Source: Chryseobacterium piperi (GTDB lineage: Bacteria; Bacteroidota; Bacteroidia; Flavobacteriales; Weeksellaceae). Taken from it: 64,000 nt of DNA. The translations under genes were made by a program, and so were the position numbers. Below are positions 25,903-35,734 of this stretch, one piece after another; within the stretch, counting starts at the first letter, position 1, and every line of letters begins with the position of its first letter. Location of the stretch: NCBI RefSeq assembly GCF_002285635.2, contig NZ_CP023049.2, positions 2,046,001-2,110,000 on the forward strand. Reading direction: 5' to 3'. A model generated the notes under the pieces. It worked only from the letters and a program-made list of their open reading frames with translations, ran no database searches and had not been told where the DNA came from.

Positions 25903-25934
25903 CAAAATTACTCTGAAAAAATAGCGTGGGCAAA
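25903..25934 (-). promoter_or_regulatory. Promoter of purA
   Basis: On the minus strand TTTG (25931-25934), 20 bp, TAATTTTG (25903-25910), matching the Bacteroidota sigma-ABfr consensus. The start codon lies 25 bp downstream of the box. Confidence 0.75.
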
Positions 25935-26051
25935 TTATGTGGAAAATTTATTTTGATTCAAGTTTAAAAATCATAGAATTAGGATGATATCTCATGATAG
26001 AATTTCACTACTCCTCCCCTTCTATTACTTTAGTTTATCTTATTTATTATG

Positions 26052-26059
26052 TATCTTTG
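26052..26059 (+). promoter_or_regulatory. -7 box of the alpha/beta hydrolase gene
   Basis: TATCTTTG, a TAnnTTTG box, 36 bp upstream of the ATG at 26096. No clean TTTG at the right distance upstream. Confidence 0.45.
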
Positions 26060-26095
26060 AGTACCTTCTGAAATAATCAGAATAGTCATCATTAT

Positions 26096-27031
26096 ATGCA
26101 AACATTACAACAATCAGGATACTTATCTCAAAACACAAACGATCAGCCCAAACTTTTCTACAACCTATTCTATCCGGAAACCAATGAAGTAAAGGCAACC
26201 CTGCAAATCATCCATGGAATGCAGGAACATAGCGGAAGGTATTCTGAAATAGCAGAATATTTTGCAAGTCACGGACTGGCTGTATTGACATATGACCACC
26301 TCGGTCATGGAAAATCAGTAAACGAGAAAAAAGATATTGGATTTTTTCAATTGGATCAACCAGATAAAAAACTGATTAACGATGCGGCAATGATGAATGA
26401 TCACCTGATCAGTCAATACCCTGATGTTCCACACTTCATTCTGGGACATTCGATGGGCTCTTTTGTGACCCGTTGTCTTCTTCAAAAAATTGGTAATCAA
26501 TTCACAGGCGCCATCATAGTAGGTACGGGAGGCTCTCTGACCGGACTCAGTGTCCTTAATGGATACTTTTCATTAGCAAACAGAATAGCCCCACACCAGA
26601 AAACATTTTTCAATTCCCTTTTTAATTTTGTGAATAACAGCCATTTTAAAAAAGATGAAAATTTTAGTGATACAAGCTGGCTAAGCCTTAGCCAAGCCAA
26701 TAGAGATACCTTTTCCCAAGATGAGCTCTCAGGAGTTCCATTCACCAATAATGCTTTTTACACTTTATTTAAGATTTACAAACGGGCTACAAAAAGAAAC
26801 TGGGCCAGCAACGTTCCAAAATCTTTACCTCTTCTTTTCGTAAGTGGACAGAATGATCCTATTGGCAATTTCGGAAAAGGGGTTATGCAGACAGTTAATA
26901 ATTTAAAACAAGATGGATTCAATAATGTCGATTATAAAATCTATCCTGATATGCGACATGAAATTATGAATGAAGAAATCAGGGAGGAAGTGTTGAATGG
27001 TATTTACGGGTGGATTTCTAAGAATATATAA
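26096..27031 (+). CDS. Alpha/beta hydrolase, monoacylglycerol-lipase-like
   Basis: 311 residues. Oxyanion region IIHGMQEHSGRYSEIAEYF, the LTYDHLGHGKS motif, and the nucleophile elbow GHSMGSF. The acid sits in FVSGQNDPIGNFGKG and the catalytic His in PDMRHEIMNE. This pattern is that of lysophospholipases and monoacylglycerol lipases of the Hydrolase_4 family. No signal peptide, so it is cytoplasmic. Stand-alone gene. Confidence 0.9.
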   Translation: MQTLQQSGYLSQNTNDQPKLFYNLFYPETNEVKATLQIIHGMQEHSGRYSEIAEYFASHGLAVLTYDHLGHGKSVNEKKDIGFFQLDQPDKKLINDAAMMNDHLISQYPDVPHFILGHSMGSFVTRCLLQKIGNQFTGAIIVGTGGSLTGLSVLNGYFSLANRIAPHQKTFFNSLFNFVNNSHFKKDENFSDTSWLSLSQANRDTFSQDELSGVPFTNNAFYTLFKIYKRATKRNWASNVPKSLPLLFVSGQNDPIGNFGKGVMQTVNNLKQDGFNNVDYKIYPDMRHEIMNEEIREEVLNGIYGWISKNI

Positions 27032-27082
27032 AAAATAATTAAGGTTACTCGGATGGTTTCCAGCCTGATTATATAAAAAACA

Positions 27083-27150
27083 TTGCCATTCCGTAGGAAT
27101 CTAGCTTGTCGTTTTTAATATTAACCGTTTAGATTTCTACGGAATGACAA
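27083..27150. repeat. Intergenic inverted repeat, possible short mobile or REP-like element
   Basis: 20-bp arms at 27083-27102 and 27131-27150 pair at 18 of 20 positions (core CATTCCGTAGGAATCT against AGATTTCTACGGAATG), with a 28-bp loop. It lies in the gap between the convergent hydrolase and ABC-F genes and could also end transcription from both sides. Confidence 0.6.
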
Positions 27151-27195
27151 AAAAGGTGCTAAAAGTTTATGCTTTTGCGATATCCAAAACTGCAA

Positions 27196-28785
27196 TTAAT
27201 CCAGTACAATCTCCTTTTCCACACCGATATCATCCAAAAATATCTCATCATGGGAAATCACCAGTAATGTCCCATGATAATCTTTAATAGAATCGGTGAG
27301 AATTTCAACATTCTGCAGATCCAAATTGTTGGTTGGCTCATCCAAAACAATGACATCCGGAGCCTTTTCACTGATAGAAAGTCCACATAATAAAAGTCTT
27401 AAACGTTCTCCACCACTCAGCACTTCTCCCTTTTTATCCCAGGTTTCTTTTCCAAATAAAAATCTTGACAACAATGTTTTCACTTCCGATTCCTGTAATC
27501 CATGATCGTTAAATTTTTGTGCAAATTCATATATAGTCAGGGTTTTGTCAATCAAAGAATACTCCTGGTCAATATAAATCACATTAAAGTCTGCTTTTCT
27601 GATTTCCCCAGCAAAGGGCTTCAAATTTCCAAGCAAGAGCTTTATTAAGGTGGTTTTCCCAGAGCCATTAAATCCTTTGATAGAAATCCGGTCTCCACTT
27701 CTGATTTCTAGATTCAAATTTTCTTTCCAAAGGAGTTTTTCCTGATACTTAAAATTGACCTCTTCAGCAGTAATAAGGATTTTTCCCGAATGAAGATCAG
27801 AATCATTAAAATTCACTTTCATTTGCTCTGCATTTTTCACAGACGAACGTAAATCGCGTAAGTCACCTGAAATATCATTAATTTTTTCAGCATGGATGTT
27901 CTTTAATTTAGAGGTATTTTTTTCAGCGTTGTTCCGAAGTGTATTCATCATAATTCTCGCCACGCCGGACTTTTCCTGCTTCTTCTTTCCTCTTGCATCT
28001 AGTTTTTGTTTCCTTTCCAGCGTTTCGCGTTCTTTTTCTTTTACTTTTTTTAAAGCTCTTTCTTTTGAATGGATATCGTTATATAATGCCTCTTCTTCAA
28101 TCTCCTTTTGTTCAGCATAAAAATCATAGTTCCCACCATAAACAGCAATTCCACGATTGCTTAATTCATAAATAGTATCTACAAAGTTCAGTAAAGCCCT
28201 GTCATGGCTCACGATCACAATGGTTGAATTACTTTTTTCAATATAATCATATAATAATCTTCTCCCTTCCAAATCCAGATGATTGGTAGGTTCATCCATT
28301 AATATGATGTCAGGATGGTTGATTTGTAGTCCAGCCAGAAAGACTTTAGTCTTCTGCCCTCCACTTAAGTTTTCCAGTTTTTGGTTTAAATCCAGACCTT
28401 CAAGATTCCAATAATGAAGTGCATCTAGGCTTCGATCTTCAATATCCCAATCGTCATTTAGAATTTCAAAATATTTTTCATCAACTTCTCCATTCGTAAT
28501 TCTATGGAGAGCTTCTAGTTTTTTGTCAATTTTCAGACATGCTGCTATCGTGACATGGTTAAAGTTCCCAAACATCTGGGGAACATAATAGAGATCGCCT
28601 TGTATGTTAAGACTGCCTTCCAAAGGCTGAATTTCATTAGCTAAAAGACGGAGTAGCGTAGACTTTCCTGTTCCGTTGCTTCCAACCAGAGCTGATTTTG
28701 TATGGGATGGTATTGTTAAATTGATATGACTGAAAAGAAGGTCTCTGTTAGGAAACCTATAGGATATATGTTGTAGAAAAATCAT
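27196..28785 (-). CDS. ABC-F family ATP-binding protein
   Basis: 529 residues with two ABC cassettes and no membrane segments. Walker A sites are GSNGTGKST and GFNGSGKTT; signatures are LSGGQKTK and LSGGERLR; Walker B sites are IILMDEPTNHLD and VIVLDEPTNNLD. The inter-domain linker (about 225-320) is long, Lys/Glu-rich and helical. ABC-F proteins act on the ribosome; some protect it from antibiotics, others are housekeeping translation factors. The subtype cannot be told from the sequence alone. Stand-alone gene. Confidence 0.92.
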   Translation of the reverse strand: MIFLQHISYRFPNRDLLFSHINLTIPSHTKSALVGSNGTGKSTLLRLLANEIQPLEGSLNIQGDLYYVPQMFGNFNHVTIAACLKIDKKLEALHRITNGEVDEKYFEILNDDWDIEDRSLDALHYWNLEGLDLNQKLENLSGGQKTKVFLAGLQINHPDIILMDEPTNHLDLEGRRLLYDYIEKSNSTIVIVSHDRALLNFVDTIYELSNRGIAVYGGNYDFYAEQKEIEEEALYNDIHSKERALKKVKEKERETLERKQKLDARGKKKQEKSGVARIMMNTLRNNAEKNTSKLKNIHAEKINDISGDLRDLRSSVKNAEQMKVNFNDSDLHSGKILITAEEVNFKYQEKLLWKENLNLEIRSGDRISIKGFNGSGKTTLIKLLLGNLKPFAGEIRKADFNVIYIDQEYSLIDKTLTIYEFAQKFNDHGLQESEVKTLLSRFLFGKETWDKKGEVLSGGERLRLLLCGLSISEKAPDVIVLDEPTNNLDLQNVEILTDSIKDYHGTLLVISHDEIFLDDIGVEKEIVLD

Positions 28786-28953
28786 GATTTCTTTCTAATT
28801 AAAGTTAAACATCAATAATCTGGTGATTATTGTCTGATCAAATCTGAAAGAAATTATATCCTACATGAACGTATTTTTAGGTTTTGTGTATGCAAATATA
28901 ATGCAAATACTGGATTAAACATAAAAACATTTTAATCAAAAATCAAAAATCCG

Positions 28954-28961
28954 TAACTTTG
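28954..28961 (+). promoter_or_regulatory. -7 box of the hpt-adk-obgE operon
   Basis: TAACTTTG, 20 bp upstream of the hpt start. A TTTT in place of TTTG lies 20 bp upstream of it (28930-28933). Confidence 0.55.
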
Positions 28962-28980
28962 CCAACTACTAAAAATTTTT

Positions 28981-29535
28981 ATGGAAAGCATTAAAGTTCA
29001 CGACAAAACTTTTGTTCCTTATTTAAAGGACGCCGAAATTCAGGAAATAGTAAAAGCGACAGCGCTGAAAATTTATGAAGATTACAAAGATGAAGTTCCT
29101 GTCTTTATAGGGGTTTTGAATGGGGTTATCATGTTCTTCTCAGACCTTTTAAAGCATTATCCGGGAAACTGCGAGATTGCTTTTATTCAAATGAGTTCTT
29201 ACGCCGGAACAGAATCTACCGGAATCGTTTACCAGAAAATGGAGCTGACTAAGGATGTAAAAGACCGTCACATCATTCTTGTAGAGGATATTGTAGATAC
29301 TGGAAATACCGTGGAAAGTCTTTTTAAATATTTTAAAGAGACCCAACGTCCGAAATCTGTAAAACTGGCTTCTTTCTTATTAAAGCCTGAGGTGTATAAG
29401 AAAGACTTCAAGCTGGATTATATTGGGAAAGAAATTCCAAACAAATTTGTTCTTGGTTACGGATTAGATTATGATGAATTGGGAAGAAATCTTTCGAATT
29501 TATATCAATTAGAAGAGGGAAAAATCAACCATTAA
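28981..29535 (+). CDS. hpt: Hypoxanthine phosphoribosyltransferase
   Basis: 184 residues. Type I PRTase PRPP motif ILVEDIVDTGNTVESL near residue 100, the GVLNGVIMFFSDLL segment, and C-terminal FVLGYGLDYDELGRNL. It salvages hypoxanthine/guanine to IMP/GMP. It leads a cluster with adk and obgE (45 and 66 bp gaps), linking purine nucleotide salvage with a GTPase. Confidence 0.94.
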   Translation: MESIKVHDKTFVPYLKDAEIQEIVKATALKIYEDYKDEVPVFIGVLNGVIMFFSDLLKHYPGNCEIAFIQMSSYAGTESTGIVYQKMELTKDVKDRHIILVEDIVDTGNTVESLFKYFKETQRPKSVKLASFLLKPEVYKKDFKLDYIGKEIPNKFVLGYGLDYDELGRNLSNLYQLEEGKINH

Positions 29536-29579
29536 TTTCAAAATCTGAAATTTAAATTTAAATATCTAATTAAATAAAA

Positions 29580-30158
29580 ATGATAAACATTGTTCTGTTC
29601 GGGCCTCCAGGAAGTGGAAAAGGAACACAAGCTCAAAATTTAATCGAAAAATTTAATCTAAAGCAAATCTCAACCGGTGATCTTTTCAGATTCAATATGA
29701 AAAATGATACGGAATTGGGAAAATTAGCTAAATCTTACATCGATAAAGGAGAATTGGTTCCGGATCAGGTGACGATAGATATGTTGGTAGACGAATTAAG
29801 AAAACCGACTGATGCAGCAGGATTTATTTTCGATGGATATCCAAGAACTGCTGTGCAAACAGAGGCGTTGGAAAAAATCGTTAAAGAAGAACTGAATGAC
29901 GAAATTGATGTTTGTCTGTCATTAATCGTAGAAGATAAAATTTTGGTTGAAAGATTGCTAAAAAGAGGAGAAACCAGTGGTAGATCTGATGACAGCAACG
30001 AAGAAATCATCCAAAACAGAATTAAAGAATATTATACTAAAACAGCTGAAGTAGCTGAATTATACAAGCAGCAAGGGAAATATGTAGAAGTAAATGGAGT
30101 TGGTGAGATCAACGAAATTTCCCAGAAATTGTTTGCTGAAGTAGAAAAAATAAAATAA
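29580..30158 (+). CDS. adk: Adenylate kinase
   Basis: 192 residues, short-lid form. P-loop LFGPPGSGKGTQAQ, AMP-binding STGDLFRFNMK, FDGYPRTAVQ, and RGETSGRSDDSNEE in place of the long zinc lid. It interconverts ATP+AMP and 2 ADP. Confidence 0.96.
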   Translation: MINIVLFGPPGSGKGTQAQNLIEKFNLKQISTGDLFRFNMKNDTELGKLAKSYIDKGELVPDQVTIDMLVDELRKPTDAAGFIFDGYPRTAVQTEALEKIVKEELNDEIDVCLSLIVEDKILVERLLKRGETSGRSDDSNEEIIQNRIKEYYTKTAEVAELYKQQGKYVEVNGVGEINEISQKLFAEVEKIK

Positions 30159-30172
30159 TCGGGATTCGGGGG

Positions 30173-30197
30173 ACGGGATGAGAGTTTCCTATCCCGT
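30173..30197. repeat. Intergenic ATCCCG-type inverted repeat
   Basis: ACGGGAT and ATCCCGT form a 7-bp stem between adk and obgE, within GC-rich DNA unlike the surrounding low-GC sequence. It is followed by two related units (AACTCGCAACTCGTAAC). Probably an interspersed short repeat. Confidence 0.5.
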
Positions 30198-30223
30198 AAC
30201 TCGCAACTCGTAACAAATAATAT

Positions 30224-31207
30224 ATGTCTAATTTTGTAGATTACGTTAAGATTCATTGTAAAAGCGGCCATGGTGGAGCAGGTTCTGCGCATCTTCGTCG
30301 TGAAAAATATATTCCCAAAGGAGGACCTGATGGTGGAGACGGAGGTCGCGGAGGTCACGTGATCATGAAAGGAAATGCCCAGGAATGGACTCTACTTCCT
30401 CTTCGTTATACACGTCATGTAAAAGCTGAACGTGGAGAAAACGGAGGAAAAAACCAGCTGACTGGAGCTTATGGTGCTGATGTTTATATAGAAGTTCCAA
30501 TCGGAACAATCGCTAAAAATGAAGAAGGAGAGATCATTGGTGAAATCTTAGAAGATGGTCAGGAAATCATTCTGATGGAAGGAGGAAAAGGAGGTATGGG
30601 AAATGAGCATTTCAAATCTTCTACTAATCAGACCCCTCGCTATGCACAACCGGGAATGGATGGCCAGGAAGGTTTTGTTGTTTTTGAACTTAAAATCTTG
30701 GCTGACGTAGGATTGGTAGGATTCCCCAATGCTGGGAAATCTACTCTTTTAGCATCAGTTTCTGCTGCTAAGCCTAAGATTGCCAACTATGCATTTACAA
30801 CACTGACTCCCAACTTAGGAATTGTAGACTACAGAAATTACAAATCTTTTGTAATGGCTGATATTCCGGGGATCATAGAAGGAGCAGCAGAAGGAAAAGG
30901 TTTAGGCCATAGATTCTTAAGACATATTGAACGAAATTCAATCTTATTATTCCTGATTCCTGCAGATTCTGAAGATCATTTTCAGGAATTTAAAATCCTT
31001 GAAAATGAATTGAAGGAATACAATACTGAATTACTGGATAAAGATTTTATTATTTCTATTTCAAAAGCAGACCTTCTGGATGATGAACTTAAAAGAGAAA
31101 TTGCAGCCGAGTTTCCTGAAAACAGACAACCTTTATTTTTCTCCGGAGTTACAGGAGAAGGGCTTATGGAACTGAAAGATGCGATCTGGAAAAAACTTCA
31201 CGGTTAG
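30224..31207 (+). CDS. obgE: GTPase Obg
   Basis: 327 residues. Glycine-rich Obg fold (residues 1-160: [29 protein letters not shown]), then a G domain with [30 protein letters not shown] and SKADLL. It lacks the C-terminal OCT domain of Bacillus Obg, as usual in Bacteroidota. It acts in ribosome assembly and cell-cycle control. Confidence 0.96.
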   Translation: MSNFVDYVKIHCKSGHGGAGSAHLRREKYIPKGGPDGGDGGRGGHVIMKGNAQEWTLLPLRYTRHVKAERGENGGKNQLTGAYGADVYIEVPIGTIAKNEEGEIIGEILEDGQEIILMEGGKGGMGNEHFKSSTNQTPRYAQPGMDGQEGFVVFELKILADVGLVGFPNAGKSTLLASVSAAKPKIANYAFTTLTPNLGIVDYRNYKSFVMADIPGIIEGAAEGKGLGHRFLRHIERNSILLFLIPADSEDHFQEFKILENELKEYNTELLDKDFIISISKADLLDDELKREIAAEFPENRQPLFFSGVTGEGLMELKDAIWKKLHG

Positions 31208-31232
31208 AAATTTCTAATCATTTATAAAAAAT

Positions 31233-31262
31233 TAATAGAGTATGCTTTTGTATACTCTATTA
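31233..31262 (+). terminator. Hairpin after obgE
   Basis: 11-bp arms TAATAGAGTAT and ATACTCTATTA around an 8-nt loop; the tail is AT-rich but not a clean T run. Confidence 0.6.
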
Positions 31263-31300
31263 TTATATATAAAAACAATAACTATAAAATTTTTAAATTA

Positions 31301-31909
31301 ATGAAAAAATCTCTTTTATTCGTTGTATTATTAAGTATTTCAGCAATCTCAAAAGCACAGGTAAACTTCGGAGTAAAAGCCGGATATAACCTTTCAACTA
31401 TGAAATTTGCTGACGAAAAACTGGATTCAAAATCCTTTTTCTATCTGGGAGGTCTTGTGGAGCATCCCCTATCTCCGAAAGTTTCTTTACAGGGAGAATT
31501 GTTGTATACTCAGATTGGAGGTAAAGTAGGCGTAGATCTGGTTCAGCTGGTAGGCAACGAGGTTGTTAATATGGGAATTACTTACTATAATTACAAATTT
31601 TCTCAACTTCAAGTTCCTATTTCTGTAAAATATAGTCTTATTCCTCAATTATCTGCTTCTGTTGGGATGAACTTCGCATTCAATATTTCTTCAAAGGTAA
31701 AGACGACATTTCTTGATGAGAACACTCATGATTTTGAAGGTTTGAGAACCCTTAATTTATATCCGTTTTTGGGAGCAGAATACAAAATTAACAAGAATTT
31801 CTTTGTGGATGCCAGATACAATTTCAATTTCTTCAGAATGTCCCAAAGTAATGGATGGCCTGTTAAGGCTGGCTTTTTACAAGCCGGTATAGGTTATCAA
31901 TTTAAATAA
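31301..31909 (+). CDS. Outer membrane beta-barrel protein (PorT/OMP_b-brl family)
   Basis: 202 residues. Signal peptide ending AISKAQ, then VNFGVKAGYNLSTM, the typical start of this small barrel family. Alternating strands follow, with a terminal QAGIGYQFK that suits BAM recognition. No close functional partner nearby. Confidence 0.85.
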   Translation: MKKSLLFVVLLSISAISKAQVNFGVKAGYNLSTMKFADEKLDSKSFFYLGGLVEHPLSPKVSLQGELLYTQIGGKVGVDLVQLVGNEVVNMGITYYNYKFSQLQVPISVKYSLIPQLSASVGMNFAFNISSKVKTTFLDENTHDFEGLRTLNLYPFLGAEYKINKNFFVDARYNFNFFRMSQSNGWPVKAGFLQAGIGYQFK

Positions 31910-32142
31910 GTTCATCAAGAATACGCTATAAAAAAGCACACATTCCAAGCTCTATTTGCATAGGTATAGGTTAAATATTTCACTTAAATTAATTTAACCT
32001 ATCTTTGCATTATATTTCGCGGCATTCTCAGCCCTTTCGTAATTAAGTTTACTTAAAAATTCTGTTAATCAATTTTAGCAGATTCGCTAAAAATGATGAA
32101 GTATACTACTTCGACCGCATTATTTTTAATACGCAATATATT
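31910..32142 (+). promoter_or_regulatory. Promoter and long leader of the RhlE-like helicase gene
   Basis: A TAnnTTTG box (TATCTTTG, 32000-32007) lies about 135 bp before the start. The likely 5' leader therefore exceeds 120 nt and contains short self-complementary stretches such as TTTTAGCAGATTCGCTAAAA near 32074-32093. Long structured leaders are common in cold-induced helicase genes of other bacteria, so this may be a temperature- or growth-responsive leader (inference). Confidence 0.5.
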
Positions 32143-33411
32143 TTGTTATTTACAGACTTAAAAATTATCAAGCCCATTTTAGATGCGCTTCAACAGGAAG
32201 GTTATGAAAAACCAACTCCTATACAAGGAAAAGCTATTCCATCTATTCTTGAAAAAAAGGATTTATTAGGAACTGCACAGACCGGAACAGGTAAGACTGC
32301 TGCTTTCGCTATTCCTATTCTACAGAATCTGGCAGAGCGCCAGGGCCCAAAAAGCAATCATATCAAAGCTTTAATTCTTACTCCAACGAGAGAATTAGCA
32401 ATACAGATCGAAGAAAGCTTTAATGCCTACGGAAGAAACCTGCCCTTAAGAAAGCTGGTTATTTTTGGAGGAGTAAAGCAAGGATCACAAGAAGCTGCTC
32501 TAAAAAAGGGAGTAGATATTTTAGTGGCAACCCCGGGAAGACTTCTTGATTTTATTGCACAAGGCATTATAAGCCTTAAAAATCTTGAAATTTTTGTTCT
32601 TGATGAAGCGGACAGAATGTTGGATATGGGCTTTGTACATGATGTTAAAAGAATTATTAAGCTTTTGCCGCCAAGACGTCAAACTTTATTTTTCTCTGCT
32701 ACCATGCCGCCTGAAATTCAGAAGCTGGCCAATTCAATATTAAACAACCCTGTACAGGTAGAAGTAACTCCGGTTTCTTCGACAGCAGAAACTATTAAAC
32801 AATCTGTTTATTTCGTTCAGAAAGAAGATAAATTAGGATTGCTTACCCATATTTTAAAAGATCATATTTCTGAATCGGTTTTAGTTTTTTCCAGAACCAA
32901 ACACGGTGCGGATAAGATTGCTAGAACATTACAGAAAAGTAATATTTCTGCAGAGGCTATTCACGGAAATAAATCTCAAAATGCACGTCAAAATGCTTTG
33001 AATAATTTCAAATCAGGAAAAACGAGAGTTTTGGTTGCAACGGATATCGCAGCAAGAGGAATTGATATTGATGAACTGAAATATGTAATCAACTATGAGC
33101 TTTCTGATGTTTCAGAAACTTACGTTCACCGAATCGGAAGAACCGGAAGAGCCGGTGCTGAAGGAACTTCAATCTCTTTTGTCGATAGCCTAGATCTTTT
33201 GAATCTGAAAAATACAGAGAAGCTTATCGGATTAAAAATCCCTGTAGTTAAAGATCATCCGTTCCACACTGATAATCTGGTCGCTCAGAAAAGAGATTCC
33301 AACAATAAACCGATGACCGGTAATGCTAGCTCAGGCAGACCAAAACCAACTCAAAAGAAAGATGTAGGTTTTAAAAAGCCAAAAAATAAAAGCTTTTTCA
33401 GAAAGAAATAA
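32143..33411 (+). CDS. DEAD-box RNA helicase, RhlE-like
   Basis: 422 residues starting at TTG. The family start xxFTDL fits M-L-F-T-D-L at this codon and no ATG lies near. Motifs: Q motif [45 protein letters not shown] and HRIGRTGR. A short basic tail (about 385-422) is rich in Lys, Pro and Asn. It unwinds short RNA duplexes in ribosome assembly or decay. Confidence 0.93.
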   Translation: MLFTDLKIIKPILDALQQEGYEKPTPIQGKAIPSILEKKDLLGTAQTGTGKTAAFAIPILQNLAERQGPKSNHIKALILTPTRELAIQIEESFNAYGRNLPLRKLVIFGGVKQGSQEAALKKGVDILVATPGRLLDFIAQGIISLKNLEIFVLDEADRMLDMGFVHDVKRIIKLLPPRRQTLFFSATMPPEIQKLANSILNNPVQVEVTPVSSTAETIKQSVYFVQKEDKLGLLTHILKDHISESVLVFSRTKHGADKIARTLQKSNISAEAIHGNKSQNARQNALNNFKSGKTRVLVATDIAARGIDIDELKYVINYELSDVSETYVHRIGRTGRAGAEGTSISFVDSLDLLNLKNTEKLIGLKIPVVKDHPFHTDNLVAQKRDSNNKPMTGNASSGRPKPTQKKDVGFKKPKNKSFFRKK

Positions 33412-33420
33412 TATATAAAT

Positions 33421-33452
33421 AAAAAACCTTCTCAAAATTGAGAAGGTTTTTT
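33421..33452. terminator. Bidirectional terminator between rhlE-like and tatD
   Basis: 15-bp arms AAAAAACCTTCTCAA and its complement with a 2-nt centre, A-rich on one side and T-rich on the other, between convergent genes. Confidence 0.92.
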
Positions 33453-33476
33453 ATTTATATACCTTTGGAGATCAAC

Positions 33477-34238
33477 CTACTTGAACATTGCTTTTGCATT
33501 TTCATTAGTAATTCTGTCAATCTCAGCAAAATCTTTGTTATAAATATTGACCAATTTCCCTACCACAAGGTCCAAATAAGAGCTTTCATTTCTTTTTCCT
33601 CGATGTGGAACAGGAGCCAAATATGGAGAATCTGTTTCAAGAACAATTTTATCTAATGGGATTTCCTGTAAAAACTGGTCTATTTTTCCGTTTTTAAAAG
33701 TTACTACTCCACCGATTCCCAATATAAAATTTAAATCAATCGCATGTTTCGCCTGTTCCAGGTTTCCGGAAAAGCAATGAAATATCCCTCTAAGCTTAGG
33801 GTGTTTTTTACGTTCCAGTACTTCAAATGTTTCATCGAAACTTTCTCTGGTATGGATCACAATTGGCAGATCTTTTTCTATTGCCCAATCAATCTGCTGT
33901 TCAAAAGCTTTAACCTGAATATCTAAAGTTGTTTTATCCCAATATAAATCGATCCCAATTTCTCCGATAGCCGGAAATGATCTTTGATCAAGATAATTCT
34001 TAACAATTTCGAGCTCTTTCTCCCAACTTTCAGGTTTTACATAGCATGGATGTAATCCCATCATTGAAAAGATCTGTTTTGGATATTCTTTTTCCAGTTG
34101 AAGCATCTTCTCATGAGATTCAGAGTCAATAGCAGGTAGATAAAACTCAGTAATTCCCTTATCTATTGCTCTTTGAATAGCTTCCTTTCTATCTTCATCA
34201 AATTCTTCTGCGTATAAGTGCGTATGTGTATCAATCAT
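33477..34238 (-). CDS. tatD: TatD-family metal-dependent DNase
   Basis: 253 residues, TIM barrel. DTHTHLYAEEF at the start, GEIGIDLYW, PIVIHTRE, FHCFSGN and LETDSPYLAP carry the metal ligands. A 3'-5' DNase/RNase acting in quality control. It starts a few bases from the end of the DUF4269 gene in the same direction. Confidence 0.94.
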   Translation of the reverse strand: MIDTHTHLYAEEFDEDRKEAIQRAIDKGITEFYLPAIDSESHEKMLQLEKEYPKQIFSMMGLHPCYVKPESWEKELEIVKNYLDQRSFPAIGEIGIDLYWDKTTLDIQVKAFEQQIDWAIEKDLPIVIHTRESFDETFEVLERKKHPKLRGIFHCFSGNLEQAKHAIDLNFILGIGGVVTFKNGKIDQFLQEIPLDKIVLETDSPYLAPVPHRGKRNESSYLDLVVGKLVNIYNKDFAEIDRITNENAKAMFK

Positions 34239-34242
34239 TGTT

Positions 34243-34764
34243 TTAAAATTTTAATAGATCTTCATAGGGATTTTCCAATTCCATCAACAAACCAAAAGCT
34301 GGTTCTGTTTTTATCCCTTTCTTTTTTAATTCTATGATCTGTTGTTTAAATTCGTTTCCTCTTTCCTGTAATATTTTATATTCAGCAATCATATGCCTGT
34401 AGGCATTCTGGGCTGTCACCGGCTTATTCTGTCCAAAAATTTCGATAGCAAACTCTTCCAGCATAAAGTTTAATATAATGCATTTTTCACCCCTTATTTC
34501 AACATTTTCAATCATAACATCAGTGTCATCAGGAATCAGCTTATTTACAACTATTGTTTCCAGGAAATTTCTCTCATTTGAAACTTCACAGATGATATCC
34601 AGATCACTTCCTTCAATATCTAGTTCAATGGGAATCGTTCCGGCAAGGATTGGGGAAAAGGATTTCAACTTTTCAAAAATTTGATATCGGGTAAGCAGCT
34701 CAAAAGCTCTTTTCTGTTTTTGATTTCCACTTTCCAAATACTGAATGTCTGTAAAGTCTATCAT
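34243..34764 (-). CDS. DUF4269 protein (nucleotidyltransferase-like)
   Basis: 173 residues. It matches the DUF4269 pattern: FELLTRYQIFEKLKSFSPILAG, then IPIELDIEGSDLDIICE, where G-S-D-L-D resembles the metal-binding GSxxxD/DxD site of nucleotidyltransferases. Substrate unknown. It sits between the GSCFA protein and TatD with gaps of about 5 bp. Confidence 0.85.
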   Translation of the reverse strand: MIDFTDIQYLESGNQKQKRAFELLTRYQIFEKLKSFSPILAGTIPIELDIEGSDLDIICEVSNERNFLETIVVNKLIPDDTDVMIENVEIRGEKCIILNFMLEEFAIEIFGQNKPVTAQNAYRHMIAEYKILQERGNEFKQQIIELKKKGIKTEPAFGLLMELENPYEDLLKF

Positions 34765-34769
34765 AACAG

Positions 34770-35720
34770 CTAGAATATTCTATGTTTTACCTTTTGCTGC
34801 TGCTTTTCAATCTTTTGTTTCAGTTTTTCTTTAAAATCCAGGTATTTTGGATCTTTTTCATCCTCTGTCCTATGCTGCAGCGCTTTATTAATTTTAAAAT
34901 TTTCCTTAATAAACTCTTGGGTATTTTCAGAAAAATAAGCAGATCCAAATTTGTCAAAAATATACTGAACAGCCTGAGAATTGGGATGTATCATATCTTC
35001 TTTATAAAAACGATAATCTCTCAGGTCATCCATTAACATTTCATAAACCGGCAGATAATGGCAATTTTCAATAATAGAAACAGCTTCATGAACGGCTGTA
35101 ATCAATTTAGATTTACTGAGTTGATTTTCTACCATTCCATCTTTTGTATGGCGAACAGGGGAAACTGTAAATAAAATCTGAACGTCTTCTTTACAAATAT
35201 CTTTAAGACTTAAAACAGTATTATAAATAGAATCTGTTATTTCATGATGTGTTAAAAGCCTTTTCTCAAAATATTTTTGTGGAATCTTATGACAATTAGC
35301 CACCAGTTTTTTCTTCGGCTTAAACTCATAGATAAAGGAAGTTCCGTAGGTAATAATGACCCAGTTGGTATCTTGAAGAAACAAATTCCCCTCCTCTATT
35401 TTCGTATTGATCTTTTCAAGCGTCTGATGAATATATCTCGTGTCAAAACTCGTGTGATGATCCAGTGAGATAAATTCTTCATTAAACGTTATTAAATCCT
35501 CTTCTGTATAAAAATCCGAATCATGTAGCCTTTGTATAGCAGTATTGATCGAAAACGGATTAAAAACTGTTCCAAACGGATTATTAATCGTCTGAAGCTG
35601 GCCTTGTCCTAACAAATCGGACATCTCTGAGGCAAAGCAGGAACCTATTGAAAATATTCTATCTTCAATTTCGATCTTTTTTTCTGACGCTTTGAGGTCA
35701 ACTTCAGTTCTGAATTTCAT
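34770..35720 (-). CDS. GSCFA-domain protein
   Basis: 316 residues. The family motif is SIGSCFASEMSDLLG near residue 26, followed by a GDSL-like pattern (NNPFGTVFNPFSI, ITYGTSFIYEF, DMIHPNSQAVQYIF). GSCFA proteins are SGNH-hydrolase relatives. The C-terminus is a charged helix rich in Lys and Gln. Substrate unknown. Confidence 0.9.
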   Translation of the reverse strand: MKFRTEVDLKASEKKIEIEDRIFSIGSCFASEMSDLLGQGQLQTINNPFGTVFNPFSINTAIQRLHDSDFYTEEDLITFNEEFISLDHHTSFDTRYIHQTLEKINTKIEEGNLFLQDTNWVIITYGTSFIYEFKPKKKLVANCHKIPQKYFEKRLLTHHEITDSIYNTVLSLKDICKEDVQILFTVSPVRHTKDGMVENQLSKSKLITAVHEAVSIIENCHYLPVYEMLMDDLRDYRFYKEDMIHPNSQAVQYIFDKFGSAYFSENTQEFIKENFKINKALQHRTEDEKDPKYLDFKEKLKQKIEKQQQKVKHRIF

Positions 35721-35734
35721 TTTTTTAAGGGATC

